NCBI GenBank assembly: GCA_016806645.1
Contig: JACSYO010001855.1
Span: 1,673,001 to 1,737,000, forward strand
DNA length: 64,000 nucleotides
Direction of reading: 5' to 3'
Source of the DNA: Ophiodon elongatus
Taxonomy: Eukaryota; Chordata; Actinopteri; Perciformes; Hexagrammidae
Numbering within the stretch: the stretch's first letter is position 1; every line of letters starts with the position of its first letter. Below are positions 41,027 to 48,686 of the stretch, in pieces. The notes below the pieces were generated by a model that was not told the origin of the DNA, searched no databases, and saw nothing but the letters and a program-made list of their open reading frames with translations. The position numbers and the translations under genes are program-made.

Positions 41027-44000
41027 GAGACAGAGAGAGAGAGAGACTCTGTTCTCGTTATGTCCAGAGGGATCAGTGGGCAGTCTGAATTTGACTCCCT
41101 CCTCCTACAGCCCCAAACATTTCTCCCTCAATATCCAGCTCGGTGTGAATGACACAGATGGATGCATGCACACAACAATAAAGCTTGATAAGCAAACGCA
41201 CTGCGCTGCACCTGAATGTCAGGGCGACTACACTGTGCCAGGCCGTGTTGTGTCCTGGACCCAAATGACTGCGGCTTCAACCCGGGACTCTAATCTGCTT
41301 AATTATACATGCTGCTGGTGAGACAAGGAGTGTATGATTAACCATGTACTGGACAGCTTAACCAGAGGAGAATCCCAATGCTTTCCATGTTTGAATGGCA
41401 AGCAAGCTCTTGCAGGCTGCTAAACGCATGACACGTTGATAAAAGATGTGTCAAGCTGCAGGTGCGAGCTGACAGTTTAATAGTCAAACATAATTTTGTC
41501 GAAATGTCTGAAATTCTTAACTACCTTTTCACCTTCACATTTATTTTAAAATGCTTGGCCTAGTTTTAAACTATGGAGAGGCAAACGTGCCTGGATTGAC
41601 CTTGGATCCTTAAGCAAGACTACATTCTTCAAAATAGATTGTGCAACCTAAACATTAGAATTTGTAAAACTGACTTAATTAGACTTAGGGTTGAGAAATG
41701 AGCATTGCTGGAGATCATGTTGAAGGTTGATGTTGCTCTCAGTACCCTATTAGAATATAAGCTTGGGCTAATAATTGGTAATGCTTGTCTTTAAAAAAAT
41801 AGTATATTTTATAATATAGTAACAGACTATGAATCCTGAGTTCTACTCCTCTTTGGACCAGCAAAATCTTTAGATGTTAGCAGTGTTTACTAGTTAACAC
41901 TGACATTTAGAAAGTTGATATATAGTCTGGACCAGTGCCTTGCTTTTTGGTGACCCCTTGCTTGTGATCCCTACTCAAAGGTTAAATAGGTCCATGAGTT
42001 GAGAGATTGTTTTATTAGAATATCTGTTAGATACACACATAAATACTGTTTCCTGTAATCCTGTTGCCAAAGCAATGGATTTGAACCTTTTTTAATTAGT
42101 GGCCTCTATTTGATCATCTCTAAACAATATTGAAGGCTATTTTAGCTCATATTTAGGTTTGTTTATTTCCTTTTTATCGTCCAACTGAGTCTACTGTGAC
42201 TTGTCATCTGCTCTTATGTCTTCCATTTCCCATCCTGAGTATGAATACTGTATATACAGGGGTAATGAATACCTTTGCTAGTTAAATTTCTGCTCTCCTG
42301 TATATTATGTGCTTTGCCTCGATTTTATGTTGTATCTATTTCTCTGCATATCTGTTAGCTGCTCTATGTGCCTCTCTGTCTGTGGCCAGATGGATGTGGG
42401 AGTGGGCAGACTGGTGAGCCAGTTACAGTGACAAACCCTGCTAATACAGACACCAGGGGGAGGCTCTGATACCGCAGCTAACACAGCAGCAGCAAAGAGC
42501 CAAGCCACTCACAGTAAGAGAGAGCGGGACATCAACAGAATAGAGAGCCCTCAGCATTGCCAGATAGATCAATGAACGCGTCTCCCTTCTTCTAGAGTGC
42601 CAACCCTTACCCCTCAGTATCAGGATATGTGTGAATGGGACAGATGGATATATAGACACAGACAGACAGAGACAGGCACATACGTACATGAAAAAGACCA
42701 TCCGTGAGGTCTGGCAGACCAAATAGACATCTGACACTGGAGCCCCCACCTCCTCCACCCTCAACACCAACCCCAAACCCCTTTCCTCATTGACCCTCCT
42801 CATCCAGCTTCTTTTGTTTCACTCAAATGTCCATTCTTGTAGGCTGGCTGACTCCACAGAGCCATGCAGTGAGGCTCTCCAGACTTTAACTTCAAACATC
42901 CAAAGTAACAGATGTTCCTATTAGCCTGCATTTATTGCAAATACTATACTTATTGGTATTATGATGCAATATTAGCAGTTACAGTTATAGTTGTGCCAAT
43001 TTTACTGGACTATTGTCATTTTTACTGGAAACTGCACAGAGCTTTAAGATAAAAACAGAAAAATGTTAAAAAAAAAAACCTGATGATGCACAAACACTGG
43101 CTGTTCACGTAAATAGGTTTTGGAGTTGAAGCTGAGAGATGACCAAAAAAAAGGCTTGTAGCAATGATTTTCTTTCTCCTACTATCCATTTAGTTAAAAT
43201 AAAAACGATATATTTGAAACTATATAGAAGTTCATCTTGTCCTGATGATGATTCATTCATGTATTTATATTTGATAAATAGTGACGTCTCGTAATCCCCT
43301 CTTGGTTGGGCCAAGTGTTTCGCGTGATACAGAAATACAGTTGTAGTATCAATGTAGCAATGGTCTAAATAGCAATAGTGACTTTATTCTTCTCTAGACG
43401 CTCTTTTACAGATGAAAGAATTGATCTCATTGAGGAATGAGGTGTCAGAACAAAGTATAACTGAATTCAATAAGCCGTGTAGGTGATTTACCATCAGATA
43501 AATGATTTTAGTTTGAATTGGATACATTAGGCTTATAATCCATCATACGCGGCCAGTTGACTAAACTTCTGAACTCAGAGTATAGTTTGTCCTTCTTCTG
43601 ACTAAAACTGAAGCAGGATTTATTCTCTTTTAGTTTCTTAACTGCTGTCATAGGAGATTACTTGTGCAGTTATTGATATACAATTTCACATTTAAAGCCC
43701 ATATGAAAAAGTGAATAGACAATTAAATGTGGTTATCATGGTATATATCACTGACCATTGGCTATAAAATGAGTTTGTATACGCTTACATATTTTATGTA
43801 TTTTAATACATTTTGGACACTAGAATAGAGTATGATGTGCTAATAAACACGTGCATATTATCAAAAAGAAAATATGAGCATTCATACAAACACGTTTTGA
43901 TACTTTACACATCTAAGACATACATTAAAATATAGTCTGAACTGTATGTTAAATGCATTAGTACTGGTCACCTCATGAGAAGATGTCCAGGGACTGGTTA

Positions 44001-44546
44001 GCACACAGAACATTATTTTAGAAAGTTTACACAAAACCAATGGCACAGGGACTTGTCTTATTCTGTTCTGCATACAATAGCCCAATCTAGCCATTTAGGG
44101 TTGGGTCTGGGAGCCACTATGAGCCCTGGAGGGGGTTCAAGGAGGTGCATAGCGTCTCCATATACTTTCACTATTGTTATCCATTGTGTTGCCCACTGCT
44201 AAACCCTGACACCAGGACAGTACAGGCCACGTTAATACTGCGTAACGTAATCACATGTCACACTCTCCACGTCAGTGTACAATCCCCATCCGTGATCCCG
44301 GAGGCGGTGAGGACTCTTACCTGAGCTGTCCATGGTGCTGCAGTCCTCCTCTCTCAGCGGGCCTGCCTTCGGTCCGAGGGTGGCCGTTATGGAGCCTGTG
44401 AGTGTGGCGCCGCCGCCGCCGCCGCCGCCCCCGCTGCCGCTGCTCCCTCTGCCGACACTGAAGCTATCTCCGCCGCTATCGACCAACTGCAAAGATTCAT
44501 AGCCATCGTAACTAGTCTTTTTCTTGTAGGCCCCCAGCAAGCTCAT
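14906..44546 (-). CDS. dnajc6: auxilin, long isoform (19 coding exons)
   Basis: Auxilin is the DnaJ-type cofactor that recruits Hsc70 to clathrin-coated vesicles and drives uncoating. The joined exons give 2,946 nt, 981 codons plus stop, and every junction keeps frame. Domain order: a low-complexity N-terminus with a Gly run (exon 1, residues 1-75); a PTEN-like inactive phosphatase domain (about 120-300, exons 3-7); a C2 domain (about 300-440, exons 7-10); a clathrin/AP2-binding region with DPF motifs (FDPFGK, PDPFLH, LDPFAD) and DLL motifs (exons 12-17); and a C-terminal J domain with HPD at 945-947. It ends in QKPLY, which distinguishes it from the paralogue GAK (ends in RPLF) and from GAK's N-terminal kinase, which is absent. 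The neighbour ak4 supports dnajc6. Confidence 0.96.
16010..16290 (+). repeat. dispersed repeat, family B copy 1
   Basis: It shares ordered blocks with 56790-57110 in ak4 intron 2: a 'catcagccaccaccaggtct'-like block, a 'ccat.aggggattt' block, 'cgccaaagact' and 'tctctcctgatt'. The class is unknown and no coding capacity was seen. It lies immediately upstream of the env gene promoter, so it could be part of an old long terminal repeat or an unrelated insertion. Confidence 0.55.
16388..16395 (+). promoter_or_regulatory. candidate TATA box of the env-type gene
   Basis: The AT-rich box 'taataaaa' lies about 360 bp upstream of the start codon and about 165 bp upstream of a consensus splice donor. 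A transcript starting about 30 bp downstream would give a roughly 140-nt first exon ending at 16555. Only position and base content support it. Confidence 0.4.
16556..16687 (+). other. candidate 5'UTR intron of the env-type gene
   Basis: A 132-bp interval starting 'ACAG|gtgagc' and ending 'ttattcacag'. Both ends match splice consensus, with a pyrimidine-rich stretch before the acceptor. The coding start follows 61 bp downstream. A leader exon spliced to a single env exon resembles the subgenomic env message of retroviruses and also captured env genes. Confidence 0.6.
16749..17987 (+). CDS. intact endogenous retroviral envelope-type gene (percomORF candidate)
   Basis: A 412-codon uninterrupted frame. 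A hydrophobic N-terminus (residues 1-18) looks like a signal peptide. CYVC at 53-56 fits the surface-subunit CXXC isomerase motif. RVQR at 244-247 is a minimal furin site, followed by a hydrophobic, fusion-peptide-like stretch. LQNRAALD (about 314-321) starts the conserved transmembrane-subunit motif, followed by CX6CC (C331, C338, C339). Hydrophobic residues 385-402 form a membrane anchor, and the tail is short. N-glycosylation sequons are at N50, N293 and N346. The motif set is that of covalently linked gamma-type envelopes. No gag, pol or clear LTR flanks it, and it has no stop or frameshift. These points argue for a host-captured gene. percomORF, an env-derived gene of spiny-rayed fishes, is the likeliest identity, but this is inferred, not tested. 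It lies antisense in dnajc6's last intron. Confidence 0.85.
   Translation: MPLIVHLLTLILVESTMGAPKVMRALGARVDDINIFLTMASQVAKHIGTNSSCYVCGLIPYTAGEGLPLMAVPASDCDTCHLMHIPLSQSYSHPDCSRLSKMRPLKCSRGHGNCYRCLKTPKPVPIQLIPLKFPWCLQNDGEAPVGQSDCFRTFKWDPRQTNIEFKPLDSAPQHCLAAAGQGRFSALAHRTASCSISSPVGMYWVCGKLAYPHLPVDYKGRCGLAYVIPAMRVTHSLPQKALKRVQRGLSDAFGTHHQSNFKNVLGPLLPFYGIMSALDQIADLSRVIEVIANETGKALMLLSSELASVRLLALQNRAALDFLLAAQGGTCAVIGSECCTFVPDYNATITDIISHLHDSAKSVHQDSSSLFDWFNFGSMRHRAVEVLIILVVLIVLLSFFISCVKKFIFNVS
18081..18086 (+). terminator. poly(A) signal of the env-type gene
   Basis: A perfect AATAAA lies 94 bp after the env stop codon on the same strand, a normal distance for a short 3'UTR. With the upstream promoter-like box and leader intron it completes a self-contained transcription unit of about 1.7 kb. 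Confidence 0.6.
18487..18551. repeat. poly-C, poly-A and (TA)n tract
   Basis: A 14-base C run (18487-18500), a short A run and a TA dinucleotide repeat (18520-18551) lie in tandem. The tract is likely to be length-polymorphic. Confidence 0.9.
18682..18858 (-). CDS. dnajc6: dnajc6 exon 18: J-domain core with HPD
   Basis: 59 codons, phase 0 at both ends, from ILDWIEGKERNIRALL to VVHPDK. It contains helices I-II of the J domain and the HPD tripeptide that stimulates Hsc70 ATPase activity. It is nearly identical to mammalian auxilin. Confidence 0.97.
18859..19318 (-). other. dnajc6 intron 17: GC-AG intron containing a large palindrome
   Basis: A 460-bp intron. The exon 17 side reads AAAATAAAG|gcaggg, a GC rather than GT donor; the acceptor is 'gacctag'. 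The flanking protein sequence (PEKIK / ILDWIEG) is continuous in auxilins, so the boundary is fixed by homology. A 69-bp palindrome is at 18969-19037. Confidence 0.8.
18969..19037. repeat. near-perfect 69-bp palindrome
   Basis: Positions 18969-19002 are the exact reverse complement of 19004-19037, with a single C (19003) between. Arms are 34 bp with no mismatch. In dnajc6 pre-mRNA it would fold into a very stable hairpin about 110 nt upstream of the J-domain exon. No second copy was seen in the window. Confidence 0.95.
19319..19467 (-). CDS. dnajc6: dnajc6 exon 17: pre-J clathrin-binding segment
   Basis: 149 nt, phase 1 in and phase 0 out. It encodes FDDLLSGQGF, a clathrin-binding DLL element, and the charged KKGPRTIAEMRKEEMAKEMDP linker before the J domain. 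Its donor is GC, not GT. Confidence 0.93.
19822..20157 (-). CDS. dnajc6: dnajc6 exon 16: Pro/Gly-rich linker
   Basis: 336 nt, phase 1 at both ends. It holds FSSKPTTPTG, a Trp-Gln/Gly-rich stretch (GGGGGWQHQG) and QNRPNYNVSFSAMGGG, which mark auxilin's clathrin-assembly region. The acceptor reads 'tagcag': use of the second AG would shorten the exon to 20154 and drop one Ala. Confidence 0.92.
20243..20380 (-). CDS. dnajc6: dnajc6 exon 15: DPF-containing segment
   Basis: 138 nt, phase 1 at both ends. It encodes FGMGSLSATTSPTGS and PNTLDPFADIG; DPF binds the AP-2 appendage. It aligns to the SPTGS..THQ.KP.TLDPFAD block of mammalian auxilin. Confidence 0.94.
20593..20694 (-). CDS. dnajc6: dnajc6 exon 14
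   Basis: 102 nt, phase 1 at both ends. It encodes a Pro-rich stretch and NPTVNIQQQNAKGGWDWNR; the VNIQ...GGWDW block is found in mammalian auxilin. A G-run of about 14 bases lies just outside the donor (20565-20578). Confidence 0.9.
20695..21436. other. dnajc6 intron 13
   Basis: Intronic sequence with acceptor 'tag' at 20695-20697 and donor 'gtaagg' at 21436. It is AT-rich with nothing else recognisable. Confidence 0.8.
21437..21580 (-). CDS. dnajc6: dnajc6 exon 13: two DPF motifs
   Basis: 144 nt, phase 1 at both ends. It encodes AFDPFGKGP, QDMMGSFLG and QPDPFLHAARSPSPT, matching the FDPFG..QDLLGSFL..SDPFLQPTRSPSPT pattern of auxilin. The DPF motifs bind adaptor complex AP-2. Confidence 0.95.
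21581..22308. other. dnajc6 intron 12
   Basis: AT-rich intron of 728 bp with canonical donor 'gtgaga' and acceptor 'ctcag'. No repeats or other features were noticed. Confidence 0.8.
22309..22674 (-). CDS. dnajc6: dnajc6 exon 12: clathrin-box-like DLL motifs
   Basis: 366 nt, phase 1 at both ends and the largest exon. It contains an acidic SEPSDDEMLSLSS block, VDLLGLDGE and TTDLLGDLFGG, which act as clathrin and adaptor ligands in the family, and a Pro-rich spacer. Confidence 0.94.
22675..23565. other. dnajc6 intron 11
   Basis: Intronic sequence of 891 bp between exon 12 and the 27-nt microexon. A purine-rich stretch lies at 22680-22790. Mammalian auxilin has more residues in this part of the protein, so an unrecognised short exon cannot be excluded. 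Confidence 0.6.
23566..23592 (-). CDS. dnajc6: dnajc6 exon 11: candidate 27-nt microexon
   Basis: Encodes DEMEGLDLE between 'ttttgtcccgacaag' and 'gtaaga'. It is phase 1 on both sides, so inclusion or skipping keeps frame between exons 10 and 12. An acidic, in-frame cassette of 9 residues fits the pattern of neuronal microexons. Support is from splice signals, phase and composition only, not from a remembered homologue. Confidence 0.6.
23593..24529. other. dnajc6 intron 10
   Basis: AT-rich intronic sequence of 937 bp without recognisable features. Confidence 0.6.
24530..24723 (-). CDS. dnajc6: dnajc6 exon 10: end of C2 domain
   Basis: 194 nt, phase 2 in and phase 1 out. It encodes PELDACDSPEKYPQLFHAILDVEVE and DLTPPWEQF, closing the C2 domain, then LFSCHQEHQDALAIA. 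Confidence 0.95.
24963..25042 (-). CDS. dnajc6: dnajc6 exon 9: C2 domain
   Basis: 80 nt, phase 0 in and phase 2 out. It encodes VSNTQIFQIQFHTGFIAPGTTMLKFNK, a C2 beta-strand pair. Confidence 0.95.
25401..25518 (-). CDS. dnajc6: dnajc6 exon 8: C2 domain
   Basis: 118 nt, phase 2 in and phase 0 out. It encodes EGKVVFPLGVSVQGDVVVSVYH and RSTIGGRLQAK, the conserved membrane-facing part of the auxilin C2 domain. Confidence 0.95.
25737..25931 (-). CDS. dnajc6: dnajc6 exon 7: PTEN-like to C2 junction
   Basis: 195 nt, phase 2 at both ends. It encodes YIGYVCSMVSEKP, PHSKPLMIKGLTVTPVP and NKQRSGCRPFCDVLIGETKIF, linking the phosphatase-like domain to C2. Confidence 0.95.
26541..26679. repeat. (CTTCTC)n/(CT)n tract joined to (CA)30
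   Basis: A polypyrimidine tract (26541-26617) abuts a 60-bp CA repeat (26620-26679), ending about 18 bp from the donor of dnajc6 exon 6. The minus-strand transcript carries a purine tract and a GU repeat. Confidence 0.95.
26697..26830 (-). CDS. dnajc6: dnajc6 exon 6: PTEN-like domain
   Basis: 134 nt, phase 0 in and phase 2 out. It encodes DVRAPSGVLVCAMFCF through AKRPGSGLWPSHRR. The RAPSG/AKRPG...PSHRR frame is that of the auxilin phosphatase-like domain. Confidence 0.95.
27532..27706. mobile_element. MITE-like element with inverted ends
   Basis: The left end 'ttaaagggccagtgtgtag' (27532-27550) and right end 'ctacactagccctttaa' (27690-27706) are imperfect inverted repeats. They enclose about 140 bp without coding sequence, fitting a non-autonomous DNA transposon in dnajc6 intron 5. 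Confidence 0.6.
27959..28081 (-). CDS. dnajc6: dnajc6 exon 5: PTEN-like domain, phosphate-loop start
   Basis: 41 codons, phase 0 at both ends. It encodes VSECNWPSRQAPSLHNLFAVC and WLKQNPKNVCVITCS. The end is the start of the phosphatase-like loop, which continues as DVR in exon 6. The loop reads TCSDVR rather than the HCxDGR I know from mammalian auxilin; it is inactive as a phosphatase in either form. Confidence 0.95.
28082..29941. other. dnajc6 intron 4 with a family A repeat
   Basis: Intron of 1,860 bp with no coding signal. It has a purine-rich stretch at 28090-28310 and a family A repeat copy at about 29170-29540. Confidence 0.7.
29170..29540 (+). repeat. dispersed repeat, family A copy 2
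   Basis: It carries 'cagttgcctaattacacatt', 'ccaactcctgagagaaatat', 'ctactaaatgctcc' and 'gctgtttggtgttgg' in the same order as the copies at 34430-34760 and, inverted, 5560-5890. Confidence 0.6.
29942..30090 (-). CDS. dnajc6: dnajc6 exon 4: PTEN-like domain
   Basis: 149 nt, phase 1 in and phase 0 out. It encodes MTYPAESVQIGCQNHVEDIRSFLDSRHADHYTVFNL and the following YRGAKFSNR, a hallmark of auxilin and GAK phosphatase-like domains. Confidence 0.96.
30091..31013. other. dnajc6 intron 3
   Basis: AT-rich intron of 923 bp without notable features. Confidence 0.8.
31014..31063 (-). CDS. dnajc6: dnajc6 exon 3: start of PTEN-like domain
   Basis: 50 nt, phase 2 in and phase 1 out. It encodes YTKGELDIAYITSRII, the entry strand of the phosphatase-like domain. 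Confidence 0.95.
33150..33372. repeat. two (CA)n microsatellites
   Basis: CA dinucleotide runs at 33150-33188 and 33329-33372, about 140 bp apart in dnajc6 intron 2. Confidence 0.95.
34430..34760 (+). repeat. dispersed repeat, family A copy 3
   Basis: It has 'aacagttgcctatttacaca', 'tccctttagctgctagatgc' and 'gctgtttggtgctgagcagg' in the same order as copy 2. Limits are approximate. Confidence 0.6.
37093..37228 (-). CDS. dnajc6: dnajc6 exon 2, shared by both isoforms
   Basis: 136 nt, phase 1 in and phase 2 out. It encodes DMDANYGGGLLDMVKGGAG, then KFFSNFKDNLKDTLKDTSTKV. It accepts either first exon, since both end in phase 1. Confidence 0.95.
40320..40610. repeat. fold-back dispersed repeat
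   Basis: A left half ('actctcat...' then 'gaaactacagccagcagctg') faces a right half ('gctaagctaagctaacc' then 'gagagtgg') that is approximately its inverse. Shorter fragments of the same family lie at 3750-4140. Confidence 0.5.
40960..41047. repeat. (GA)n microsatellite
   Basis: About 88 bp of nearly pure GA with a few CAGA interruptions near the right end, in dnajc6 intron 1. Confidence 0.95.
44321..44546 (-). CDS. dnajc6: dnajc6 exon 1b: first exon of long isoform
   Basis: The start codon at 44546 opens MSLLGAYKKKTSYDGYESLQ, a start I know from long auxilin isoforms. The frame continues through a Gly run of 8 made by a GGC repeat (plus 44409-44434), then ATLTGSITATLGPKAG, and ends SS in phase 1. 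The upstream frame has only non-ATG codons back to its stop, so this ATG is the natural choice. Confidence 0.93.
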
Positions 44547-44775
44547 CACCGAAGCGCACAAGAAAAAAAATGTAAAGACAAAAGAAGCTCCAAATAGCCG
44601 TCAACGCCACAGCCGCCGCTGCCGCTGCCGCTGCTGCTGCTGCTGCTACTCCTGGTGCTGCTGGGTGCACCACATGTCCGAGCAGGAGAGGACGACCCTC
44701 CTTTCTCCTCTGTTTTCTGGAGAGAGAAATATTTTTGCCGGTCGGCCTCCCTCTCTCTCTCTCTCTCTCTCTCCC

Positions 44776-44824
<49 letters not shown>

Positions 44825-44900
44825 TGCACCGCATTTTACTACGACGCTTCTGTTGCTGCTGCTGCTGCTTGCTGTCGCTGTCGTCCACCCCAACTCACAA
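44547..44900 (-). promoter_or_regulatory. probable 5'UTR/promoter of the dnajc6 long isoform
   Basis: It contains a GCC/GCT triplet-rich stretch (44610-44650) and a 72-bp CT tract (44750-44821; GA on the transcribed sense). The tract lies about 200-275 bp upstream of the start codon, so it may be 5'UTR or core promoter. No TATA box is obvious. Confidence 0.45.
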
Positions 44901-47900
44901 TCCGCTCATGCTATTGCTGCATCTCTTATTCGCAGACTAAAGTATCTGTGGGTACGGCTATAGGCTTCTTTTTCCATATGGATTTTTTCATGTCAAGAAA
45001 ATACAAAAGTAAGGTTCTGTAAAAAATACATCGGGATATCATAAAGTTAAAAAGATCACCTATTGAGCACCGTAGCACACTGTAATTCCCCATCAGTATG
45101 TTATGGGAATATCATAATGATAGCAATACAAAAATGCCTCCTGAAATAGTTCAACACATTGAATCCGTATAATAATAGTATTCTCTTTGGTCGTGAAGCC
45201 ACGATGTAATATTATAAAATGTTGTGAAGTATGTAGTTCCTATTTAGGGTGGAATTTCCCTTGAATGGCTTTCAAGGCTTCTAGCCAATTGTGAGTCCTA
45301 TATGGGATGGTAGATGGCAATCCACCCTGCACCCTCGTTTCCACACAATATCAGCTGCATTAATTGCAACATTTGAGAAATTAAGTAGGCTTTGACAATT
45401 AGTTTCATTATCAATTGATCTGCCAATTAAGCTATTTTCTTAATGAATTGAAATGTTAGAACAGAATGGCCATCGTAATGTCCCAGAGTTCAGGTTTTTA
45501 AATTTCCCATTTTATCCATGCATCTAACAAAAATGATATTCAATTTACAGTGATATAACAGACAAGCAGAAACGACTTACTGGTACCTGCAAATATTTGA
45601 AGTTTGAGCTCTAAAAGTGACTCAAATGATTCAAATGATATGACCTGTTTTCTTTGGTATAAATAAGGAGCATATGGTCAAAATTATAAGTCCTGGCCCA
45701 TAAAAGAGCTAATTTCTTATTTGGGTCCTTTGCTGTAAAGGAACAAGTACCCCTGGCCTTGTCATAATAAAAGATGAAATAGGAGGAGTCGTGTAGTCAG
45801 CATCGCATGACAACAGCACCAGGCTTTGTGAGAATAAGGAAACTCCCTCTGCATCAAGGTGAATTTTCTCAGTACTCGACTGATAGCTGCTGAATATTAA
45901 CAAGCTTTTTGCAATATAATTTAAAAGCCAAAATATTTTTAATTTTAGCTTTAAATATGTCTTTCGAGGCCCAATTTCTTTGTGTAATGACCCTGGATCC
46001 ATGAAGGACAGAACATTGACCACTGATGGCATGCTTCCTTCCTTGGCCTTGTCCCCTGGCAACGGAAACCCTGCATGGTTCTGAAAAGAGGACATGAGCC
46101 TGGGAAACTCTTTTAGGAGAGCAGACGGGAGCTCAAAGCACAGCGAGAACGGAATGTCCAGAGGGAGGAAAGATACCCCCACCATCACCGGACACGAAGG
46201 GCTGCCGCTCCATTGTTGCCATGGAGCTTCCTGTCCTAACTGTGTCAACCAATGTTTACCCCTTGATGTCCCTCTGCGTGAGACTGTTTAGGATGCAGCA
46301 AGCATGCAGGTGTGGTGAGGACGTGACAATTTCTGCCATGATCAAAGTTTTGAACATAAAGACAAGTTCAAACCCAATCAAAAACCTAAATAGAACTGAA
46401 ACAATTCATTGTTTGGTCCATGGACAGAAAATCTACGATTTTGTCATTCTATGTTTTTTTTTAAGCAAAAATGCCAAATAGTCCCTTGTTCCAACTTCTG
46501 AAAGGTGAAGATGTGTTGCTTATCTTTGTTATATATCATAGTAAACTGAATATCTTTGGGTTTAGGACTGTTGGTCAGACAAAACAAGCATATGTCACCA
46601 TGGATTCTGGTAAATGATAATGGGCATATTGCACTGCAGACATCATTAATCAAAATAATACAGCCCTGACAGAAAATATTTAAAAACATGTATCTTCCAA
46701 CTTGAGCAGCATTGCAAACCTTGAATAAAAATGCTCATGGAGTTTTATTTTGGCCTTTATCAGACCTCGTATGTATCTTATTCCAAATGTATTAACAACA
46801 TTTAGAGGCATTGTATTGTGGATCCAGTTTAACGCATATTTGTATGGGGCAACCATTGCATACATATATGCAACAGGCTCGCAACAATAATCAAACACCC
46901 ACAATAAAGCTGGTACAGCACTTGCATTAGTGGCCTGTAGTGATATCAGATGTGCTGTAAGACAGGTTTTCAATGACCTCACAAATCTGCTTCTCATGCT
47001 CCTTGAATTTTGAGTAATGATGCCGGTTGAGGCATTCATTTACATCCCGCTTATAAGAATTCTTAAAAAGCCTTCAGATGCAGTGCTCGGTGACATTTCA
47101 GCTGTTTTATGACATTGCTGTGATACTAACTGTGGCCTCATATCTCCTTATTGGTTTTTACCATAACTCTCAAGGATACATCGAGGATTAATGATTATCC
47201 CCATAACAGTTAAAGTAGAATCCAGGAATCTGCTGGATCAGCTGTAGGACTCAATTGACAAGACAGACAATGGACTTGAATCTGTGAAACTTTGAATCGT
47301 GTAATCCAAGGATTCTTGTTCTGTGTGGTAAAAACTGAAACATAAAAGATGATAAAAGAGGCACTGCTGCTACATGTCGTCATAGAGGAACAATGGCGTC
47401 CATGCTGCCCTGCTTTGCCTCTAACACTCAGCTGGCAGGCGGCCTACTCTAAAAACAGAAAACTGAAGGGGAACAGTTTTCATCAGCACTATACTGTTGA
47501 AATTATGCTGAGCACGACACAGATTCTCTTCCTGCAGTTATTTACATAGGTCCCTGCCTTCACCCATAAAAAAGGCTTAAACCCCTCATACACCTGCTCT
47601 TTTAAATCCACTATAAACAGACACATTACAGATAGAATAATCTATTAATTTAGTGGTGAAATTGGATGCTTTAAAGACACAATTAAATGAAAAATACATC
47701 GTCCAAATTCTAATCCTATGTTGATCAGTACAATTGCTCAAGTACTGCACTTTAGTACAGTTTTGAGGTCATTGTACTTTAAGGGTGTATTTAAAAAAGA
47801 TTATGACATTTCGGCTGATTTGTCAGTTTTTTATTTCGGTGAATAGGGGGACTAAATGACCAATGATCAGAGCATGAAACCACACCAAGCCTTGTTAAGC

Positions 47901-48664
47901 TGCTCACGTGACGTGCGTGACGCTGGCGGTGATGTGACGTGATGGATAAAACAAGAGAGGAGCTGTCCGCGCAATATAGAGCCTTGATGAAGATGGTGAT
48001 TCCGATAATACTGATAATCAAGATACTAGAGATGACGTCCAAATGTACATAATACCCAGGAGACTATGTAAAACATATATATAGCACATGTCCGCTTTAA
48101 TTCGATTTGTGCTGAAGCCTATCATGGTGTCCTGAAATGTCGTTTGCTTACCGACATCATCAGCTGATATCAAAGCGGCAAAACCGTCACTGTTAAATCA
48201 ATCTAGTCATTTATTAAAAGGATAAAGCAAAAGTAAGCACAGCAATGACTCATACAGAAAAATGAAAAAAAAACAAATGACTCATTACACGGAGCCTATG
48301 TGAAAAAAAAATCAACACCTGCTGAACAAATATAACCCAACTGATGTCATTAATGATGCTCGTGCGCGCATCAAGCCACAAAGAGGCCCTGAGTTTGGGA
48401 TTTTTGATAATTGTGTCCACCTGAAGGGAAGAAAACGGAGTAACCTATGTACAGAACAAGTGCATGTTGGTGCTAAAACCTCTGTCCACCGAGCGGATAA
48501 CCAACAGCCAGGGGGGGGGGGGGGGATTTCCAGAGGCAGTCTGATATTATGTAACATCCACACACAGAGCATGATGCTCTCTCATTTTTTCGCCTGGTTA
48601 GAGATGTAGGCTACGAGCCACGTCTCTTTAATCACATCAAATGAACAGAAACAGACGACTTTAC
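44901..48664. other. region between the two dnajc6 first exons
   Basis: No recognised exon. A 179-codon minus-strand frame (45709-46248) has no domain and is judged accidental. A CRE/E-box cluster lies at 47905-47942. A G run is at 48511-48525. Confidence 0.5.
47905..47942. promoter_or_regulatory. cluster of CACGTG and TGACG motifs
   Basis: Within 38 bp: CACGTG (47905-47910), overlapping TGACGTG (47909-47915), TGACG (47918-47922) and TGACGTGA (47935-47942). These are E-box and CREB/ATF-type sites. They lie about 720 bp downstream of exon 1a in the sense of dnajc6, so they are intronic to the short isoform and upstream of the long one. Confidence 0.5.
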
Positions 48665-48686
48665 CTTTTGGAGAGCTCTCTTTCAT
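48665..48686 (-). CDS. dnajc6: dnajc6 exon 1a: alternative first exon (MKESSPK)
   Basis: ATG AAA GAG AGC TCT CCA AAA G, then donor 'gtaaag'. It ends in phase 1, exactly as needed to join exon 2 (G+AT = Asp). The resulting start MKESSPK-DMDANYGGG parallels the mammalian 913-residue isoform that begins MKDSEN. Joined to exons 2-19 it also gives 913 codons. The same frame stays open upstream to an ATG at 48944 (MQKCDDDD...), which would add 86 residues. Confidence 0.75.

Larger units (their letters stand above)
37229..44320. other. dnajc6 intron 1
   Basis: A 7-kb intron. Contents seen: a CT repeat (37655-37703), a fold-back repeat (40320-40610) and an 88-bp GA repeat (40960-41047). No coding exon was recognised. 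Confidence 0.7.

Noticed and set aside
14906..44546. Identity as GAK rather than dnajc6
   Set aside because: There is no kinase domain, the C-terminus is QKPLY, not the RPLF form of GAK, and the neighbours are ak4 and mir-101.
44546..44893. Frames rich in Arg-Glu, Ser or Ala repeats upstream of dnajc6 exon 1b
   Set aside because: They come from the CT/GA and GCC/GCT simple repeats of the 5'UTR/promoter.
45709..46248. 179-codon minus-strand open frame
   Set aside because: No recognisable domain, no homologue that comes to mind and no splice context. It is probably a chance frame or an old pseudogene fragment.
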